The notes below the pieces were generated by a model that had not been told where the DNA came from, searched no databases, and was given only the letters and a program-made list of their open reading frames with translations. Made by a program: the position numbers and the translations under genes. From contig JADJAL010000017.1 of assembly GCA_016704305.1 (NCBI GenBank), forward strand, positions 69,878 through 133,877: a DNA stretch of 64,000 nt. Direction: 5' to 3'. This DNA comes from Haliea sp. (GTDB lineage: Bacteria > Pseudomonadota > Gammaproteobacteria > Pseudomonadales > Halieaceae). Shown here piece after piece: positions 55,987 to 64,000 of this stretch (position 1 is the first letter of the stretch; every line of letters starts with the position of its first letter).

Positions 55987-58470
55987 ATGATCGTCCGAAA
56001 ACCCTGGTTCCTGCCCCTGCTTGCGGTAACCGTATTCAGTCAGTGCGCATTCGGCCAGGCGGCTCGTCTGGAAGAGGTCATCGTGACCGCCGCGAAGCGC
56101 GTCACCACGGTGCAGGATACCCCCATAGCGGTCACGGCCTTTACCGGCGAGGAGTCGCTGCGCGCGCTGATCAGTAAACCCATGGACTTGCAGTTCAGCG
56201 TGCCCAATATGTTGATGAGCAAGGGCAATTTCTCCGATGCCGCTATTTCAATTCGCGGCATCGGCAACCTCGCGGTGGGTTCGGCCTCGGACAGCGGCAC
56301 CGGCAACCACTTCAACGGCGTGTATCTCAACAATGGCCGCATATTTGAAATGGAATTCTACGACGCCGAGCGCGTCGAGGTGCTGCGCGGCCCACAGGGC
56401 ACGTTGTACGGCCGCAACACCACCGCTGGCGTCGTCAACTTCATCACCCGCAAGCCGGAGGATGAGTTTGGTGGGGACTTCATCGTGGAGGGGGGCAATT
56501 ATGACTATGCCAAGGTCAAGGGCGCGCTCAATATTCCGCTGACCGATAACCTTGCCCAGCGCTTTGCTGTTTTCTACACCGAACGCAACGGCTACGTGGA
56601 CAATCGCTACACAGGCGATGATATCGACGGGCGCGATATGTACTCGCTGCGCTCCGGTACGCGCTGGGCCACCGACACTACCGATGCCACGCTCACCGTA
56701 AACTATTTCAAGGAAGATTCGAATCGCATGCGCGGCAGCAACCAGAGCTGCCTGCGCGACCCGGACGGCATCATCGGTTGCCTGCCAACAGGCCTGGCTG
56801 ACGACACCACCAACAGCGCGGCGACGGCCTCCGGCTTTATGACCAGCACGTTTATCGAACCGCTCACCGGCCTGCCCTTTCCCGATGACGATTTCATCAA
56901 TTCGCCCCGCTCCAGTAATCCGCGCGAGCAATGGATGGACTACACGCCCGAGTACAAGATTGACGACACGATCGTCGCGTTCGAAATCAACCATGAGTTT
57001 GGCAAGCTCACGCTGACGTCGCTGACCGGCTATCACAACTCTGACTACGACGCGTCCAACGATTATGACTTTAACGTGGCGTCGGAGCCGTGGCCGATGG
57101 AAGTCACCATGCAACGAGGGGCCGCGGGCCCTATCACGGTTGACCGCCTCTACAACGTGGATCGCTCCATCACCAAGCCAGAACAGTGGAGCCAGGAGCT
57201 GCGCCTGGCATCGGATTATGACGGCGACTGGAATTTCATGCTGGGCGGGTTCTATCTCACCTACGAGTCCAGGGACAGTTACACCATCTACTCCTCGGCG
57301 GTGGAACTCACGGGCCAATTGCTCAATCTCGATCCCTCGCAACGCCTGTATCAAAACCTGGCCGATCCCTACCAGCTGGATACCTACGCCACGTTTGGCG
57401 AGCTCTACTGGCAGGCCCGGGAGGACATCGCCGTCACTTTCGGGCTGCGCTATACGCGCGAAGAAAAAAAGGCCAGCCAGCGCACGGTGTATCTCGCCTT
57501 CCTCAGCGACCCGACGTCGGAGAACGGCGGCTACAGCGATTTCGAAGGCAAGTGGGATGAGCCCACTGGCAAATTCAATGTGAGCTGGGATACGACCGAC
57601 AACATCATGTCCTACGTCACGTTGTCCCGCAGCTACAAGAGCGGCGGCTTCAACCCGATATCGGCCGAGTCGCCGCTGCTGGACCCGGCCCTGGGCGGCA
57701 ATCCCGACTACGCGGAGTTTGATCCGGAGTTCATCAACGCGCTGGAACTCGGCCTGAAGAGCCGCCTGTTCTCCGACTCGGTGCAGGCCAACGTGACCTA
57801 CTTTTACTACGACTATGAAGGGCTGCAGATCGGCAAAATCACCAACCAGACGTCGATCAACGAAAACAACGACGCCACCATCCAGGGCTTTGAGGGCGAG
57901 TTTATCTGGGTGCCCGACGTGCGCTGGCGCCTCACCGCCAACGTCGCCTGGCTGGACACCGAGATGGGCGATGGCGAAAGTGTTGATCCTGCCAATATCA
58001 ATCTGCTCGGCACCACGGAAAACATTGTCTCCACGCCGTTCAGCAATCTGTACGTCGGCCCCGGCTGTCCCACCGGCACGGCGACCTGTGACGGCCTGCC
58101 CACGCAGCTCAAGGGGAATGAACTGCCCAACGCGCCGGAGTATTCCGTCAACCTGGGGGTCGGGTATATATGGCCGCTCAGCAATGGCATGGAGATCGAC
58201 GCCAACACCAATTACTACTGGCAGGACGAGTTTTACACGCGCATTTTCAACGCACCCAACGACAAAGTGGATAGCTGGGAAGTCTGGAATGCGACGCTCA
58301 CGTTGTTCAGCGCAGACAGGAGCTGGTTTGTCGGCCTGTGGGGCATGAACCTGCTGAACGACGATTTCATCACAGGCCAGGCGCTGGGCGACCAGAACGT
58401 TGGCCTGGCCACCAACCAGTTCCTGTTGGAGCCACGCACCTACGGCGTGAGCGTCGGGTACAGCTTCTAG
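55987..58470 (+). CDS. TonB-dependent outer-membrane receptor
   Basis: The protein has 827 residues. Signal peptide about 1-22, a TonB box EEVIVTAAKR just after it, the plug domain (about 35-155; IRGIGN, GPQGTLYGRNTTAGVVNFIT) and a 22-strand barrel ending in aromatic VSVGYSF. It belongs to the large nutrient-uptake group, not to the classical siderophore subgroup. Two Cys pairs lie in extracellular loops (SCLRDPDGIIGC, GCPTGTATC). The ligand is unknown; the deacylase gene downstream on the same strand may point to an N-acyl or carboxylated compound. Confidence 0.95.
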   Translation: MIVRKPWFLPLLAVTVFSQCAFGQAARLEEVIVTAAKRVTTVQDTPIAVTAFTGEESLRALISKPMDLQFSVPNMLMSKGNFSDAAISIRGIGNLAVGSASDSGTGNHFNGVYLNNGRIFEMEFYDAERVEVLRGPQGTLYGRNTTAGVVNFITRKPEDEFGGDFIVEGGNYDYAKVKGALNIPLTDNLAQRFAVFYTERNGYVDNRYTGDDIDGRDMYSLRSGTRWATDTTDATLTVNYFKEDSNRMRGSNQSCLRDPDGIIGCLPTGLADDTTNSAATASGFMTSTFIEPLTGLPFPDDDFINSPRSSNPREQWMDYTPEYKIDDTIVAFEINHEFGKLTLTSLTGYHNSDYDASNDYDFNVASEPWPMEVTMQRGAAGPITVDRLYNVDRSITKPEQWSQELRLASDYDGDWNFMLGGFYLTYESRDSYTIYSSAVELTGQLLNLDPSQRLYQNLADPYQLDTYATFGELYWQAREDIAVTFGLRYTREEKKASQRTVYLAFLSDPTSENGGYSDFEGKWDEPTGKFNVSWDTTDNIMSYVTLSRSYKSGGFNPISAESPLLDPALGGNPDYAEFDPEFINALELGLKSRLFSDSVQANVTYFYYDYEGLQIGKITNQTSINENNDATIQGFEGEFIWVPDVRWRLTANVAWLDTEMGDGESVDPANINLLGTTENIVSTPFSNLYVGPGCPTGTATCDGLPTQLKGNELPNAPEYSVNLGVGYIWPLSNGMEIDANTNYYWQDEFYTRIFNAPNDKVDSWEVWNATLTLFSADRSWFVGLWGMNLLNDDFITGQALGDQNVGLATNQFLLEPRTYGVSVGYSF

Positions 58471-58595
58471 CGCGCTGACTATGCGAATGCTGTCGCTGCT
58501 AATGGCGCAAGTGATGCCGCAAGCATTGCTACGAGAGACACGCCAGTCCGAGCTGGGCTAGACTGTCCAGCCAGGTCCCACACTCTGCAAGCGCG

Positions 58596-59573
58596 ATGGT
58601 CAGGAACCACTATTCCTTCAAGAAGATCATGACGGGGTCGGACCTGTCCCGCAGGCGTTTGCCCGTCATGTGCGCGACGAGCGGGAATCCGGGGCCGGTG
58701 GTGTGGCTGACCGCCTGCAGCCACGGCGATGAAGTCAGCGGCATCGTGGTCATCCAGGAAGTCTTTAAAACCATTCGCCGGCGACTCCTGTGCGGCGCGG
58801 TGCATGCGTTCCCCCTGATGAATCCGCTCGGGTTTGAATCCGGCATGCGGCACATCACGCCGAGCGGGGAAGACCTGAATCGCTCCTTCCCCGGCAACGC
58901 CAATGGTTCGCTCGGCGAGCGCATTGCCCACACGATTTTTGACACGATCACCGCGACCAGCCCCGACCTGGTGGTGGACGTCCACAATGACTGGACCGAT
59001 TCCATGCCGTATGTGCTGGTCGACCATGATCCGGGCAAGGCGCATCAAAAATCCTATCGCCATGCGCTGCACGCGGCGCGGCAGGCGGGCATGTGCGTGA
59101 TCGTGGACGAGGAGGAGCTGCACCAGAGCCTGTCCTTCAACCTGCTGCTGCGCGATATCCCCGCGCTCACGTTTGAACTGGGCCAGCCTTACACCGTCAG
59201 CGAGTCGAACGTGACGTGTGGCGTGCAAGCCATCTGGAACATCCTCGCGGACCTCGGCATGATCGCCCCGCGCGAGACCCCGTTCCGGTATCCGCTGCCG
59301 CCCGGCTACACGCATGACAGCCCATTGCGCTACTCGGACAAACCCTACGGCGCCAAATCGGGCATCATCCGCTTCCTCGCCGCGCCCGGCGACGTGGTAA
59401 AGGCCGGGCAGCCGCTGGCGCGGATAGTGAATGCCTTCGGGCGACGGCAGGAGACCCTGACCGCAGTGACCGATGGCATCGTCCTCGGCCACGCGGATTC
59501 CTCCGTCGCCTTCCCCGGCGTGCCGGTGATGGCGTTCGGGGTGCGCATGACAACTGGAGATAACAAACAATGA
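58596..59573 (+). CDS. Succinylglutamate desuccinylase/aspartoacylase family deacylase
   Basis: This zinc hydrolase has 325 residues. Zn ligands HGDE in ACSHGDEVSG and the His of VVDVHNDW, the substrate-binding DLNRSFPGN and the catalytic Glu in ALTFELGQP are visible. The C-terminal domain (about 235-320) is a biotinyl-lipoyl-like beta fold common in this group (FLAAPGDVVKAGQPLARIV). It removes acyl groups from N-acylated amino acids or similar. It lies 125 bases after the TonB receptor on the same strand, suggesting joint uptake and breakdown. Confidence 0.9.
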   Translation: MVRNHYSFKKIMTGSDLSRRRLPVMCATSGNPGPVVWLTACSHGDEVSGIVVIQEVFKTIRRRLLCGAVHAFPLMNPLGFESGMRHITPSGEDLNRSFPGNANGSLGERIAHTIFDTITATSPDLVVDVHNDWTDSMPYVLVDHDPGKAHQKSYRHALHAARQAGMCVIVDEEELHQSLSFNLLLRDIPALTFELGQPYTVSESNVTCGVQAIWNILADLGMIAPRETPFRYPLPPGYTHDSPLRYSDKPYGAKSGIIRFLAAPGDVVKAGQPLARIVNAFGRRQETLTAVTDGIVLGHADSSVAFPGVPVMAFGVRMTTGDNKQ

Positions 59574-59695
59574 CCAAACCCAGGCGAGGCGGAGTGCGAT
59601 TGCGTTAATGCGATTTGGTACTGAATCTGAATAGCGCACGCATTTTGCCGATATCAGGGACCGAAATTCACTTCCACCAAGCATTGGGAGAAAAC

Positions 59696-60028
59696 ATGTT
59701 TGAATTGAAAACAATAGCGTTGTTCCTTGTGACTGCAATTGCCGAGATTGTGGGTTGTTACTTGCCGTATCTTTGGTTGAATCAGAATAAGAGCGCATGG
59801 TTGCTCATCCCGGCTGCGTTAAGCCTTGCGCTCTTTGCCTGGTTGTTGTCGCTTCATCCTGCGGCAGCAGGCCGCGTCTATGCGGCCTATGGCGGTGTCT
59901 ATATATTTGTTGCCATTTTGTGGCTGTGGTCAGTGGACGGAATCAGGCCTACTACCTGGGATTTGGTTGGCGCGTCGGTGGCAATGGCGGGTATGGCGAT
60001 TATCATGTTTGCGCCAAGACACACGTGA
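59696..60028 (+). CDS. ynfA: YnfA family (UPF0060) membrane protein
   Basis: The protein has 110 residues with four transmembrane helices. ALFLVTAIAEIVGCYLPYLWL and AAGRVYAAYGGVYIFVAILWLW are hallmark lines of YnfA, a small-multidrug-resistance-like protein. The family ending GASVAMAGMAIIMFAPR is present. The ATG at 59696 follows a GGGAG site. Its 3' end overlaps the convergent CDF gene by about 26 bases. Confidence 0.93.
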   Translation: MFELKTIALFLVTAIAEIVGCYLPYLWLNQNKSAWLLIPAALSLALFAWLLSLHPAAAGRVYAAYGGVYIFVAILWLWSVDGIRPTTWDLVGASVAMAGMAIIMFAPRHT

Positions 60029-60934
60029 CTTCGCTTGTCTCTGCAGCACCGTCGCGGCAGGATTCATCCGGAAACTCGAACTCAACAGTCGTGTGCGAAA
60101 AATTGAAGGCTTCAAGCAAACGGCCGATTTCCGATTTCATTTCTATCAGCTTCCCTGTGTCGAGCCGCTCACCTAACAGGAGGTGCGCGGTGAGCACGTG
60201 GCTCTCACCGTCCAGCGACCACAAGTGGACGTGATGCGCTTCCTTGACGTGCTCAATCCCGAGAAAAATTTCGATAACTCTGGTGTGTAACGTCTTGTCA
60301 TGAGTGCCCTGCAAAGGAGTGAGCCCGCAGTGACAACATTTCTTACTACATTGAACAATATGAACAGAGTAAATGTAATCGACAGCAGGGGATCGAGAAT
60401 CGGCCAGTCCACGAAAAGCAGCGTGATTGCAACGATTAGGACCGCCACCCAACCGAGCACGTCTTCCAGCAGGTGCCAATTCAAAACCCGCTCGTTCAGA
60501 GTTTTCCCTCGGCTTAGTTTGAAGGCTGCGTAACCGTTGACAGCGATTCCCAGCAGGGCCAGCCAGAACATGCCGACTGCGTGTGGTTGCTGAGGCTCGA
60601 AGAGCCGGGGAATTGCCATACTCAGAACCCAGATGGAACCTGCAATCAACACAAACCCGTTGATCAGTGCTCCAAGTAATGAAAATCGCTGGTAGCCATA
60701 GGTAAATGCGTTATCGGATGGCTTGTTCCCCAGTCGGTTTAACAACCAGGCCAGGCCAATCGAGATGCTGTCGCCCAGGTCATGCACCGCGTCCGCCATG
60801 ATGGCGGTGCTGTTGGTCAACCAACCACCAATCAGCTCGATGATGGTAAAGGTGACGTTGAGGAAAAATGCCCAGCCGATCCTGTTCGAGGCGGAGTGCG
60901 CGTGCGTGTGGTTGTGATCACTCATGTCAATCAT
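60003..60934 (-). CDS. czcD: Cation diffusion facilitator (CzcD-like) transporter (frameshifted in this sequence)
   Basis: This inner-membrane Zn/Co/Cd exporter works by proton exchange. A His-rich leader (DHNHTHAHS) precedes six helices with the metal site motif MADAVHDLGDS and a later HLLEDVLGW. The frame is lost after VVTAGSLL. One missing A (plus strand) in the AAA run at 60313-60315 restores SLLLQGTHDKTLHTRVIEIFLG and the cytoplasmic domain (VHLWSLDGESHVLTAHLLL), ending at 60003. The joined length is about 310 residues. It is the last gene of the metal-efflux operon. Confidence 0.9.
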
Positions 60935-60979
60935 CGCTCTCTGTTGAGACAGAAAAATTGTTTACCGGGCAAGGCGGGC

Positions 60980-61168
60980 TCAATTATCTGACGCGGGCGT
61001 CGTTTCTATTCCAAGATAGTGTGCAAGTTCCACCTCGGCGAGTGCCTTGGAATCAAACGGCCCGATATCCACTCCCTCCCGTGTTAGAAAATACCAGTAG
61101 CCACCGGAGCGGTGGAATCGATCCGCGCGAAAGTACACTTTGTGGGTGAGGTCCGTTTCCCGATTCAT
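60980..61168 (-). CDS. Small DUF6316-like protein
   Basis: The protein has 62 residues. FRADRFHRSGGYWYFLTREGVDIGPFDSKALAEVELAHYL recalls the short DUF6316-type proteins of gammaproteobacteria; the family name is tentative. It is basic and aromatic with no membrane helix. Its start overlaps the end of the PII-like gene by four bases, so the two are coupled, and the CDF gene follows after 45 bases. Position between metal-efflux genes suggests a regulatory or accessory role, which is inference. Confidence 0.7.
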   Translation of the reverse strand: MNRETDLTHKVYFRADRFHRSGGYWYFLTREGVDIGPFDSKALAEVELAHYLGIETTPASDN

Positions 61169-61500
61169 GTTGGCACTTCGGTATCAGGTCCGCCGATGGG
61201 CAGCGCCAATTCGACGGGACTCACGTAAATCCAGCCCGAAATACTCGATCCGATCCGTCCTGCCCGGCGAATAATTTCGGAGATCCGCGAGACCTCGTCA
61301 TCCGCGCAGACTATTGAAATCCGCACTTCCGAGATAACAACCAGCCCGGCCTTGACGGAATACTCCTGCTCGGCTTCGGACAACGGTTTCAATGTGCCTT
61401 TTACGTCCAGCAACGTGATGTTTGTAACGCCTGCATCCCGCAGTGCGTCCACTACCGCTGCTGAACGGATGTGGTGTACCAACGCATTGATCTGTTTCAC
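61165..61500 (-). CDS. PII-like signalling protein linked to metal efflux (PII-NG type)
   Basis: The protein has 111 residues with the GlnB/CutA-like ferredoxin fold: KQINALVHHIRSAAVVDALRDAG, an unusual T-loop region (GTLKPLSEAEQEYSVKAG) without the uridylylated Tyr context of GlnB, then RISIVCADDEVSRISEIIRRAGRIG and SGWIYVSPVE. This matches the PII-NG group found next to heavy-metal RND pumps. It may sense metal or nucleotides and act on the pump; that is inferred. It begins 10 bases after the cusA stop. Confidence 0.87.
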   Translation of the reverse strand: MKQINALVHHIRSAAVVDALRDAGVTNITLLDVKGTLKPLSEAEQEYSVKAGLVVISEVRISIVCADDEVSRISEIIRRAGRIGSSISGWIYVSPVELALPIGGPDTEVPT

Positions 61501-61510
61501 GTTGCTCTCC

Positions 61511-64000
61511 TTATGAGTTCGCTATGGCCGGTGATTCGGCCGCCAGTGCCGGCTTCCGGTAGGCCATCCGATACAAACCCGGAAGCACAATGAGTGTCAG
61601 TACCGTCGAGGATATGATGCCGCCGATGACCACGGTCGCGAGCGGTCGTTGCACTTCCGCGCCGGTGCCGGTGTTCAACGCCATCGGCAGGAAGCCCAGC
61701 GCCGCCACGAGTGCAACCATCAGAATGGGCCGCAACCGCAGCAGTGCGCCATCCAGGATCGAGGCTTCGATATCCTTGCCGTTGGCGAGGCCGTCGCGAA
61801 ACGCCGACACCATCATGACGCCCGTCAATACCGATACGCCGCACAGCGTGATGAATCCGACGCCCGCAGTGATCGACAGCGGGATATCGCGCAGCCACAG
61901 CGATAACACGCCGCCTGTCAGCGCCAGCGGTACACCGCTGAACACCAAGGCCGCATCTTTTGCGGAACCAAAGGTCATCATCAACAGCGCAAAGATCATG
62001 AGCAGCGTGACGGGTACCAGAACGGCAAGCCGCCTGGAGGCCGACTGCAGTTGCTCGAACGTACCCCCGTAGCTCAACCAGTAACCGGGTGGAATCTTCA
62101 CCTGCGCATCTATCGCCTGCTGTACGTCGGTCACAAAACTCCCCAGATCGCGGCCGCGAACATTGGCGCTTACGACCAAACGCCGCTTGCCATTTTCGCG
62201 GGAGATCTGGTTGGGACCCGGCGCCACAGACAACGTCGCCAGTTCTCCGAGCGGTACATAACCGCCATGTGGCAGGGGTACGGGCAGTCTTTCCAATGCG
62301 CGCAAGTCGCTGCGCAGTTCCTCGGGCAACCGCACCACAATCGTAAACCGACGGTCGCCCTCGAAGATCAGTCCCGCCTCCTCGCCGCCGGTGGCTGCCG
62401 CCAGCACATCCTGCACATCCTCAACGTTGAGTCCGTAGCGGTATAACGCGGGCCGGATCGCCTCGACCGACAGAATCGGCAGGCCAGACACCTGCTCGAC
62501 CTTCACGCCCTCCGCGCCCGGTAACTGCTGATGACCGCTGCAATCTCATTCCCTGATTTGAGCAACTGCGCCAGGTCATCGCCGAAGACCTTGACGCCGA
62601 GGTCAGACCGCACACCAGAGATCAGCTCGTTGAAGCGCAACTGAATCGGCTGGCTGATCTCAAAGGCGTTGCCCGGGATAGCCGCCAGTTTGTCCTGCAC
62701 CTCTTCCAGTAATCGCGCCTTGGATTTTTCGGGGTCGGGCCATTCTTCCCTCTCCTTGAGCATTACGTAACCGTCGGAAATATTGGGCCCCATGGGATCA
62801 CTCGCGACTTCGGCGGTGCCCACGCGTGAAAAGAAGGCTTTCACTTCGGGCAATTCGAGCACCGCGCGCTCCAATTGGAATTGCATGTCGAGCGATTGGG
62901 TGAGGCTGGTGCCCGGAATTCGCAAGGCCTGGATCGCGATGTCGCCTTCGTCCAGGTTGGGAATGAATTCGGCACCCATGCGGGTCGCCATCCAGCCGCA
63001 TCCGAGCACGAGCACCACGGCCCCGAGTGTCACCGGTATGCGAAACCGCAGCGCCGCCGCCAACGTCGGGGAATAGATTTTCTTGGCGGTGCGAACAATC
63101 ACATTATCTTCTTCACTGATTTGTCCTCGCAACAGCAGCGCGACCGCCGCCGGCACGAACGTCACCGACAGCACCAGCGCCGCCAGCAGGGCGATAATCA
63201 CCGCCAGCGCCATCGGCGTGAACATTTTTCCTTCGACGCCGGTCAGCGCGAGCAGCGGCAGATTCACCAGTATCACGACGAGTACGCTGACCAGGGCGGG
63301 CGTGAACACTTCCCGCGTTGCGGCGAATACGGTCTGGAAGCGTTCGTCGAGCGATAGCAGACGACCCAGATGATGTTGGCGTCCGGCGAGCCTGAGGATG
63401 CAATTCTCGACGATGATCAGCGAGCCATCGACAATGAGGCCAAAATCCAGCGCGCCCAGGCTCATCAGGTTGGCGCTGACTTTCGTCGCCACCATGCCGG
63501 AGATCAGTATCAGCATGGACAACGGTATGACCAGTGCGGTGAGCAGCGCCGCGCGCACATTCCCCAGCATCAGCAGCAATACAGCGATCACCAGCACCGC
63601 GCCTTCCAGCAGGTTGGTCTGCACCGTGGCAATCGTCTTGTTGACCAGCACGGTGCGGTCATACACCGGCGACGCGGTCACGCCTTCTGGCAGCGTTTTG
63701 TTGATAGCCGCCAGTTTTTCCGCCACCGCCTCCGATACCGTGCGGCTGTTGCCGCCCAGCAGCATCACCGCAGTACCCAGCACCGTCTCCTGCCCGTCGA
63801 GCGTGGCCGCGCCGGTGCGCAGTTGCTTGCCGAAGCCCACGTCCGCGACATCGGCGATGGTGATCGGCACATTCTCACGGTAGGCCACAATCACCCGCTT
63901 GATGGCATCGATATCGGCGATCTGCCCCGGCGCGCGAATCAGGTACTGCTCGCCATTTTTCTCGATGTAGCCTGCACCCACGTTGGCGTTGTTTTCGGAA
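61511..64000 (-). CDS. cusA: CusA/CzcA family heavy-metal RND efflux pump (5' end outside window, frameshifted)
   Basis: This is the inner-membrane proton-driven pump of a tripartite metal exporter. It begins beyond base 64000; the first residues seen are SENNANVGAGYIEKNGEQYL. TM4 carries SLGALDFGLIVDG, the proton-relay region with Asp and Glu. NLDEGDIAIQALRIPGTSLTQ is a typical CzcA line. The frame is lost at AVISSY: adding one G at the GG pair 62520-62521 restores PGAEGVKVEQVSGLP and an open frame to 61511. About 830 of some 1040 residues are visible. It heads the operon of PII-like, small protein and CDF. Confidence 0.93.

Overview
The window looks like chromosomal DNA of a GC-rich, probably marine or aquatic gammaproteobacterium. 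The evidence is the gene families present: Tex, DinB, Kup, a short-loop cytochrome bd oxidase, a RIO-type kinase, DUF4124, DUF2237, YebE/DUF533, a TonB-dependent receptor of the large nutrient-uptake kind and CusA-type metal efflux. The set resembles the Cellvibrionales/Halieaceae-Spongiibacteraceae group, but that placement is inference only. I see no rRNA, tRNA, CRISPR array, transposase or phage gene.

Layout. 0-9.9 kb: end of a penicillin acylase, a DUF3336-patatin lipase, a coiled-coil protein, tex, dinB, a ycaC-pirin pair and a divergent LysR regulator. 9.9-14.3 kb: cydAB, a 3-beta-HSD-like reductase and a BON-LysM protein. 14.3-20.1 kb: a lipoprotein sulfatase divergent from a beta-propeller/di-heme lipoprotein. 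The last 135 bp of the latter's locus is duplicated on the far side of a higBA toxin-antitoxin module. 20.1-29.3 kb: VOC protein, AI-2E family permease, kup, DUF1993 protein, a METTL25-like methyltransferase, two tandem SET-domain proteins and a YdeP-like molybdoenzyme. 29.5-33.5 kb: a heme/PQQ sugar dehydrogenase, a serine hydrolase and a methyltransferase. 34-35.8 kb: an AT-richer pair (2OG oxygenase and methyltransferase-like protein). 36-43.3 kb: a PQQ propeller lipoprotein divergent from an esterase lipoprotein, a pairing that recalls polyvinyl-alcohol dehydrogenase and oxidised-PVA hydrolase; then a DUF533 protein, a second sulfatase and a pentameric ligand-gated ion channel. 43.3-64 kb: SemiSWEET, a pteridine-reductase-like SDR, acyltransferase, several hydrolases, MAPEG, RIO kinase, a deazaflavin-type reductase, DUF2237, DoxX, a metallopeptidase, a TonB receptor with a neighbouring deacylase, YnfA, and a metal-efflux operon (cusA, PII-like, a 62-aa protein, CDF).

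Secreted redox and hydrolytic lipoproteins are a theme of the 14-42 kb part: two sulfatases with Ca-binding (dockerin-like) tails, heme and PQQ propellers, and esterases. Together they suggest attack on extracellular polymers.

About a dozen genes are split by one-base (occasionally larger) frame changes, often in homopolymers or short repeats, and there is a nearly pure G tract at 37782-37957. The simplest reading is an imperfectly polished draft sequence, so most broken genes are marked as probable intact genes with sequence errors. One of the sulfatases also carries a real internal deletion relative to its paralogue.
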